Shown piece by piece: positions 14,143-17,954 of a stretch of 17,954 bases of DNA. Origin of the DNA: a bacterium (GTDB lineage Bacteria; Actinomycetota; Acidimicrobiia; Acidimicrobiales; Ilumatobacteraceae); assembly GCA_029978815.1 (NCBI GenBank), contig JAPOIQ010000002.1, positions 1 through 17,954 on the forward strand, read 5' to 3'. Position numbers and translations under genes: made by a program. A model generated the notes under the pieces. That model was given only the letters and a program-made list of their open reading frames with translations. It did no database searches and was not told the origin of the DNA. The number at the start of each line of letters is the position of its first letter. Position 1 is the stretch's first letter.

Positions 14143-15155
14143 GCAAGCACGATGCCTGGCGCACCGGCTTCGATTTCACCGACACGCCAGAATCCGTGAT
14201 TCACCAACTCATTTGCGAGGTCAGGCTCGACGGCGGCAAGGAGGCCGCCCGACGTCTGCGGGTCGAAGCAGACGGCGGCTTGCGCCTCATCGGCCATTGT
14301 CTCTATATGACCTTCTACGTATTCGCGATTGCGGGGGTCACCACCTGTTCGTACACCGTCCTCTGCAATGCGAAGCACTCCCGGATACATCTCGAGTCCA
14401 CTTGTATCGATGACAAAACGGACCCCCGAGCGTTGCGCAACTTCCCAGCCGTGGCCGGCAAGGCCATAGCCGGTTACATCGGTCACTGCATGAACAGACT
14501 GGCCGGCGGCGACAAGAAGTTCTGAGGCTTTGCGATTCACCGCCTTCATTCCAGAGATCGCTACCGCCTGGTCGGCATGCGATCCACCTGCAAGCGAGAG
14601 ACCGGTACCGAGAGGTTTCGACAGCACAACGACATCTCCCGGTTTCGCACCTGATTTTCGAAGCACCCGATCGGGATGAACTACGCCTTGTACTGCAAGC
14701 CCGTAGATCGGCTCAGGGTTTCTGATCGTGTGACCACCAGCAACGGTTCCACCTGCCTCAGCAACGACTTCCGCACCGGCAGCGAAGATCGCAGCAATCG
14801 CATCACGAGGAAAGTCTTCTGGGAATGCGGCGACATTGATCGCCATCACCACAGATGCGCCCATTGCGAAGACGTCACTACATGCATTCGCCGCCGCAAT
14901 TGCACCAAAGTCGGATGGGTCATCGACGAGCGGAGGAAAGAAATCGGTGGTGGAGACCATTGCGACCTCATCGCTCACCCGATACACCGCAGCATCATCG
15001 AACGGAGCGAGCCCGACGACGAGAGCAGGATCAGACGATTGCGGGAGATCTGACACGAGATCAGACAACAACGAGGCCCCCCATTTTGCTGCACAGCCCC
15101 CACACGATGTCCACTCTGTGAGACGAAGTGAGCTGAGGCTACTGGGAGTACTCAT
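14139..15155 (-). CDS. selD: Selenide, water dikinase (selenophosphate synthase)
   Basis: SelD makes selenophosphate from selenide and ATP, the selenium donor for selenocysteine, selenouridine or selenium cofactors. The 338-residue protein has the N-terminal TSCGGCAAK, in which C21 and K24 match the catalytic Cys17/Lys20 spacing of E. coli SelD, so this is a Cys form rather than a Sec form. FDDAAVYRV, TTDFFPPLVDDP and AGGHTIRNPEPIYGLAVQG follow in order, with the C-terminal DPQTSGGLL motif. No selA, selB, selC or selU is in the window, so the use of the product is unknown. ATG 15155 lies 9 nt after the stop of the upstream hypothetical gene, and the stop overlaps rnhB. Confidence 0.95.
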   Translation of the reverse strand: MSTPSSLSSLRLTEWTSCGGCAAKWGASLLSDLVSDLPQSSDPALVVGLAPFDDAAVYRVSDEVAMVSTTDFFPPLVDDPSDFGAIAAANACSDVFAMGASVVMAINVAAFPEDFPRDAIAAIFAAGAEVVAEAGGTVAGGHTIRNPEPIYGLAVQGVVHPDRVLRKSGAKPGDVVVLSKPLGTGLSLAGGSHADQAVAISGMKAVNRKASELLVAAGQSVHAVTDVTGYGLAGHGWEVAQRSGVRFVIDTSGLEMYPGVLRIAEDGVRTGGDPRNREYVEGHIETMADEAQAAVCFDPQTSGGLLAAVEPDLANELVNHGFWRVGEIEAGAPGIVLA

Positions 15156-15164
15156 GGCGTGATC

Positions 15165-16412
15165 TTAGGTCTCAACGACTTCAGCGGTGTGAGCGAGCAA
15201 TGTCTCGCCTTTTGCATCGCTCGATGACCAATTCGCATCCAGTGCCGGAGCGCACAATGCGGCTTCACCGCCTTCAACTTCCCACACGATGGCGGGACGA
15301 AGCCCGTGCCACCTCACCGCATATGAAACGGTTGCCATCGCCGTGGCAGGCAGATGGAATACCTCAATCGGCTGGAGGGACCAATCATTTGGAAGCCCCT
15401 CACCAAGGATCTCTACAGTGCCTCCATTTGGTGCGGCGAGGCGTTCTTCAAATGTCCGCACAGCTGTCGCAAGAGAATCACTCCGCAAGGAAGTAGTTCC
15501 CACCAAACGTTCGCCGATCTCGCGTACATCACTTGCTGCCCGAGATTCCTCTGCCTTGAGAAGGATCCTCTCGGCTGCGGACAACGCCATCGATGCCCCA
15601 GACAGATGTTTGCGAGCGACACGCTCAACCGCATGGGCAACATCGTCAACCAGAGGCTCTGCCCGCTCACCCATTCGGCACAGTTGATCCCATTCGAGCA
15701 GCGCGCTCACCGGATCGTCGTTGGCGTCAACAAGTTCACCGAGTAGCCACGCACACCGGGCCCCAACAACCGCATCAGAAATCGACGAACCCGAGACACC
15801 CGGCGGAAGCTCCATTCGACCAGCGCGGTCGACAATGGTTTTCCAACCCGCAACGACAGCATCTGCCGTTGGAGCACCGTCAAACCATGATCGATCTGCT
15901 GATACTCCACGTGGGACGAGAGCCACACGGGTACTCGTGTGGTGACCAAGCGAGATTGCAACAGCGTCTGAGCCAAGGTCGGCTCCAGCGACCGAACCAA
16001 CCGCTGCTACCGAGTCGATGACGACATCACCGCGGTCGATGCCGATCGCGACAGGAACCGGCGAGTCGTTATAGAAGTCGATGATGACCATGCCGCCCCG
16101 GTGTGCAGTGGCGAAAACGGTTTGCACGATGTCACCATTTGGAACCCGCATCCGTGTTTCAACGACCGGGACGCCGTCGCGACGCACCTGCCTCACACCT
16201 GATTCTTGTGGCCCATGATGCCACCGATCTTCAGCAGCGACATGGAAGCCAAGAGTTCGCTCATCATCAGAGGTAACGATGGATCCGTCGGTTGCAATCT
16301 CAGCCCACCACGACATTCCGGTAACACCGATGGTGACGGGACTCGCAAGAAACTGTCGAAGAGGCTCCACCCCTCCAGTCAACAGGTTCTTCAGCAGGCG
16401 TACACCGTCCAA
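15165..16412 (-). CDS. Conserved-looking hypothetical protein upstream of selD
   Basis: I do not recognise this family. The 415-residue product has no signal peptide, no membrane segment and only three cysteines. Residues about 25-195 are rich in short beta-prone stretches (IGVTGMSWWAEIATDGSIV, ETRMRVPNGDIVQTVFAT, GGMVIIDFYNDSPVPVAIGI). About 200-330 look alpha-helical with regular Ala/Arg/Glu (ARCAWLLGELVDANDDPVSA, AAERILLKAEESRAA). The last 80 are beta-prone again (AMATVSYAVRWHGLRPAIVW). A beta-sandwich plus helical barrel resembling some glycosidase N-termini is a loose possibility only. The 9-nt gap to selD indicates an operon. The start is uncertain: TTG 16412 is the longest, with GTG 16370 another option. 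It diverges from cofC with 19 nt between starts. Confidence 0.7.
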   Translation of the reverse strand: MDGVRLLKNLLTGGVEPLRQFLASPVTIGVTGMSWWAEIATDGSIVTSDDERTLGFHVAAEDRWHHGPQESGVRQVRRDGVPVVETRMRVPNGDIVQTVFATAHRGGMVIIDFYNDSPVPVAIGIDRGDVVIDSVAAVGSVAGADLGSDAVAISLGHHTSTRVALVPRGVSADRSWFDGAPTADAVVAGWKTIVDRAGRMELPPGVSGSSISDAVVGARCAWLLGELVDANDDPVSALLEWDQLCRMGERAEPLVDDVAHAVERVARKHLSGASMALSAAERILLKAEESRAASDVREIGERLVGTTSLRSDSLATAVRTFEERLAAPNGGTVEILGEGLPNDWSLQPIEVFHLPATAMATVSYAVRWHGLRPAIVWEVEGGEAALCAPALDANWSSSDAKGETLLAHTAEVVET

Positions 16413-16419
16413 ATCGCCT

Positions 16420-16425
16420 TACGCT
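16420..16425 (+). promoter_or_regulatory. -10 element of cofC
   Basis: TACGCT ends 6 nt before ATG 16432, consistent with a leaderless transcript. The GTGGAG between them is too close to the ATG to act as a standard Shine-Dalgarno. Confidence 0.4.
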
Positions 16426-16431
16426 GTGGAG

Positions 16432-17049
16432 ATGTCAATACCAGCAGGGGAACAAGCAGTCGCCATCGCGGTGCCGATTCGCTCATTTGCTGGTGGAAAA
16501 GAACGTCTCTCACCAACTCTCAGCACCGAGGAGCGCGGCACACTTGCTCGACGAATGTCAGACAACTTGCTGAACGCTCTCGCGTCGTTTCACGTCGTCG
16601 TCGTGACGAATGACGCAGAAGTGGAGCGTTGGGCTAGATCCTGCAACGTTGACGTGTTGCGACCCGAAACTCCTGGTCTCGACAACGCCGCAGAGGCCGC
16701 TCGCATGTGGGCACGAGACCTCAACAAAACTCAACTTGTTGTCGTTCATTCCGACGTACCGCAGCCACGGTCACTACCAACGATCTGTGGACTTCCTGGG
16801 ATCACGATCGTGCCTGATCACCAGCGTGACGGGACAAATGTTCTCGCCCTACCTATCGACATTGAGTTTCGTTTCAGCTACGGCAAAAACTCATTTCGGC
16901 GGCACCTTAAAGAGGCGAACTCCATTGCCCTAGAACGAAAGATTCCTCTTCGCCTTATTCACCATCATGAATTGGGCCTCGACGTCGACACTCCACTCGA
17001 CCTCACTCACCCGCTCGCCGACACCGCAACAAAGGAGCTAACACGATGA
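16432..17049 (+). CDS. cofC: 2-phospholactate/phosphoenolpyruvate guanylyltransferase (CofC/FbiD), F420 synthesis
   Basis: The 205-residue nucleotidyltransferase of coenzyme F420 biosynthesis couples GTP to phosphoenolpyruvate (FbiD in mycobacteria) or 2-phospholactate. Family motifs appear in order: AIAVPIRSFAGGKERLSP (residues 11-28, with K23 and R25 for the nucleotide), VVVVTND, VVVHSDVPQP (HSDxP where many have HADLP), PDHQRDGTNVLALP, FSYGKNSFRRH and the C-terminal LGLDVDTPLDL. ATG 16432 is chosen since the first strand starts just after it; a longer in-frame ORF upstream would run through the divergent promoter region. It overlaps the PIG-L gene by 4 nt. Confidence 0.93.
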   Translation: MSIPAGEQAVAIAVPIRSFAGGKERLSPTLSTEERGTLARRMSDNLLNALASFHVVVVTNDAEVERWARSCNVDVLRPETPGLDNAAEAARMWARDLNKTQLVVVHSDVPQPRSLPTICGLPGITIVPDHQRDGTNVLALPIDIEFRFSYGKNSFRRHLKEANSIALERKIPLRLIHHHELGLDVDTPLDLTHPLADTATKELTR

Positions 17050-17819
17050 ACGCTAATGAACCCGGTCAGCCGCCCGTTGCACAACATCATTCATCTACAA
17101 CGAGCAACCTTGAAGTACCAAAGGTCGCGCTTGCGATTGGTGCCCACCCGGATGATGTTGAGTTCGGATGTGGGGGAACTCTCGCAAAATGGGCGAACCT
17201 AGGTTGCGAAATACATCACTTCGTGATGACAGACGGCTCAAAGGGTACGTGGGATGCGAATGCCGACACTCAACTCCTCATCGAGCGTCGCCGACTTGAG
17301 CAGATTGATGCCCATGAACGCCTTGGCGGAGCGGGCAGCGATTACGTGTATTGGCTTGGACGGGTTGATGGTGAACTCGTTGCAGATGTTGATGGCCGTT
17401 CGTTGGTCGCTCGAGTGATTCGAACCGTCAAACCTGAGGTGGTGCTGTCTCATGATCCTTGGAAGCGATACCGACTCCATCCTGACCATCGGGAAACCGG
17501 ACGGCTTGTTTGCGACGCAATTGTTGCGGCTCGAGATCCACATTTCCATCCAGAGCATGCGCTGGAACCCCACCGGCCGCAGCATCTTTTGCTGTGGGAA
17601 GCAGACGAGGTCAATCACATCGAAGATGTCACATCCTCATTTCAGATCAAACTTCACGCCCTCGAGGCTCACGTCAGCCAATTCGAATCGACGATGAAAG
17701 CAGTGGACGAGGACGGGCTTGCTGAGTTTCGAGCACGTATGACGACACGACTTGCGGAGATTGGCCAACCATTTGAAATGCAGGCTGCCGAAGCGTTTCA
17801 CCTCATGAGCAATCTGTAA
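17046..17819 (+). CDS. PIG-L/LmbE-family zinc deacetylase
   Basis: The 257-residue PIG-L fold enzyme removes acetyl groups from N-acetylglucosamine-type substrates; MshB, Mca and BshB belong here. Zinc ligands can be placed at H34 and D37 in AHPDDVEFGCGGTL and H148 in HPDHRE, with D36 as general base. FVMTDGSKGTWD and SHDPWKRYRLHPDH define the pocket. The substrate is not determinable; mycothiol synthesis or conjugate cleavage is possible in an actinobacterium but unproven. ATG 17046 is preceded by AGGAG at 8-nt spacing and overlaps the cofC stop (ATGA). The terminator hairpin follows 10 nt after its stop. Confidence 0.9.
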   Translation: MNANEPGQPPVAQHHSSTTSNLEVPKVALAIGAHPDDVEFGCGGTLAKWANLGCEIHHFVMTDGSKGTWDANADTQLLIERRRLEQIDAHERLGGAGSDYVYWLGRVDGELVADVDGRSLVARVIRTVKPEVVLSHDPWKRYRLHPDHRETGRLVCDAIVAARDPHFHPEHALEPHRPQHLLLWEADEVNHIEDVTSSFQIKLHALEAHVSQFESTMKAVDEDGLAEFRARMTTRLAEIGQPFEMQAAEAFHLMSNL

Positions 17820-17828
17820 CGGACGCGA

Positions 17829-17857
17829 AACTGGCGGGGCCAATGACCCCGCCAGTT
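17829..17857. terminator. Hairpin terminator between convergent genes
   Basis: A perfect 11-bp GC-rich stem, AACTGGCGGGG with CCCCGCCAGTT, around a 7-nt loop (CCAATGA) lies between the PIG-L stop and the stop of the minus-strand histone-like gene. There is no long U-run on either side, so it may be a bidirectional stem-type terminator, as is common in actinobacteria. Confidence 0.75.
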
Positions 17858-17883
17858 CGACATTCATAATGAGTTGAAAGAAG

Positions 17884-17954
17884 TTAGCGCTTCTTCGCTG
17901 CCTTCTTGGCCGGAGCCTTCTTAGCAACCTTCTTCGCAGCTGCCTTCTTGGCCG
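17884..17954 (-). CDS. 3' end of a histone H1/HU-like protein with Lys/Ala-rich tail (truncated by window edge)
   Basis: Only the last 23 codons are present. They read AKKAAAKKVAKKAPAKKA followed by AKKR and a TAA stop at 17886-17884. Such (A/P)AKK repeats form the disordered DNA-binding tails of actinobacterial HU (HupB) and of histone H1-like proteins. Which of the two this is cannot be told without the N-terminal domain, which lies beyond 17954. It converges on the PIG-L gene. Confidence 0.75.
   Translation of the reverse strand, partial: AKKAAAKKVAKKAPAKKAAKKR

Noticed and set aside
14139..15155. SelD as a selenoprotein with an in-frame UGA
   Set aside because: The catalytic position is encoded as Cys (C21 in CGGCAAK), and no in-frame UGA occurs before the natural stop.
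1..17954. tRNA, rRNA, CRISPR arrays, insertion sequences, att sites
   Set aside because: No cloverleaf, regularly spaced repeats, transposase-like protein or terminal inverted repeats were seen. Gaps between genes are almost all under about 120 nt.

Overview
The window looks like a chromosomal segment from a free-living actinobacterium with moderate GC content, most likely of the Acidimicrobiia (Ilumatobacter-like) type. This placement is an inference. It rests on an ImuA'/ImuB/DnaE2 mutasome under actinobacterial-type LexA boxes (CGAAC-N4-GTTCG), a coenzyme F420 gene (cofC/fbiD), a mycoredoxin-like glutaredoxin, a histone-like protein with a Lys/Ala-rich tail, and many apparently leaderless genes. 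There are no insertion sequences, phage genes, CRISPR arrays or RNA genes. Coding density is very high, with many 4-nt and 8-nt gene overlaps.

Layout. (1) 1-4378, minus strand: SOS mutagenesis block. imuA', imuB and a Nudix hydrolase form an overlapping operon behind one LexA box (4361-4378). dnaE2 (5' part only, running off the left edge) follows behind its own LexA box, a perfect 28-bp palindrome (1441-1468) lying between its -35 and -10. (2) 4465-5769, plus: a divergent S51-peptidase/GATase1-like protein fused to a cysteinyl-tRNA synthetase-type C-terminal tail; it shares the intergenic region with the imuA' LexA box. (3) 5776-7132, minus: a B12-binding transcription regulator with the Wx9EH motif of CarH-type photoreceptors, then a stand-alone Nfu N-terminal-domain protein. 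(4) 7246-9397, plus: a KtrB/KtrA potassium uptake pair. (5) 9448-10165, plus: an SRPBCC-fold protein coupled to a CPFC glutaredoxin. (6) 10197-13421: zinc homeostasis. znuC-zur (minus) and znuA-znuB (plus) diverge from a perfect 7-1-7 Zur/Fur-type box (11546-11560) that overlaps the znuA start. (7) 13447-16412, minus: an unrecognised 415-residue protein, selD and rnhB. (8) 16432-17819, plus: cofC/fbiD and a PIG-L deacetylase, followed by a hairpin terminator and the 3' end of a histone/HU-like gene on the minus strand.

How the parts work together. The left block is a damage-inducible translesion synthesis set: ImuB bridges the clamp to DnaE2, and ImuA' assists. The unusual passenger is a Nudix hydrolase whose start codon overlaps the imuB stop, so it should be co-induced. 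The zinc block is self-regulating: Zur should repress both its own operon and the uptake genes through one shared operator. A recurring pattern is that the first gene of most transcription units has a TANNNT-like -10 only 6-9 nt before the start codon and no Shine-Dalgarno, which suggests leaderless mRNAs. Downstream genes instead use Shine-Dalgarno sites or stop/start overlaps.
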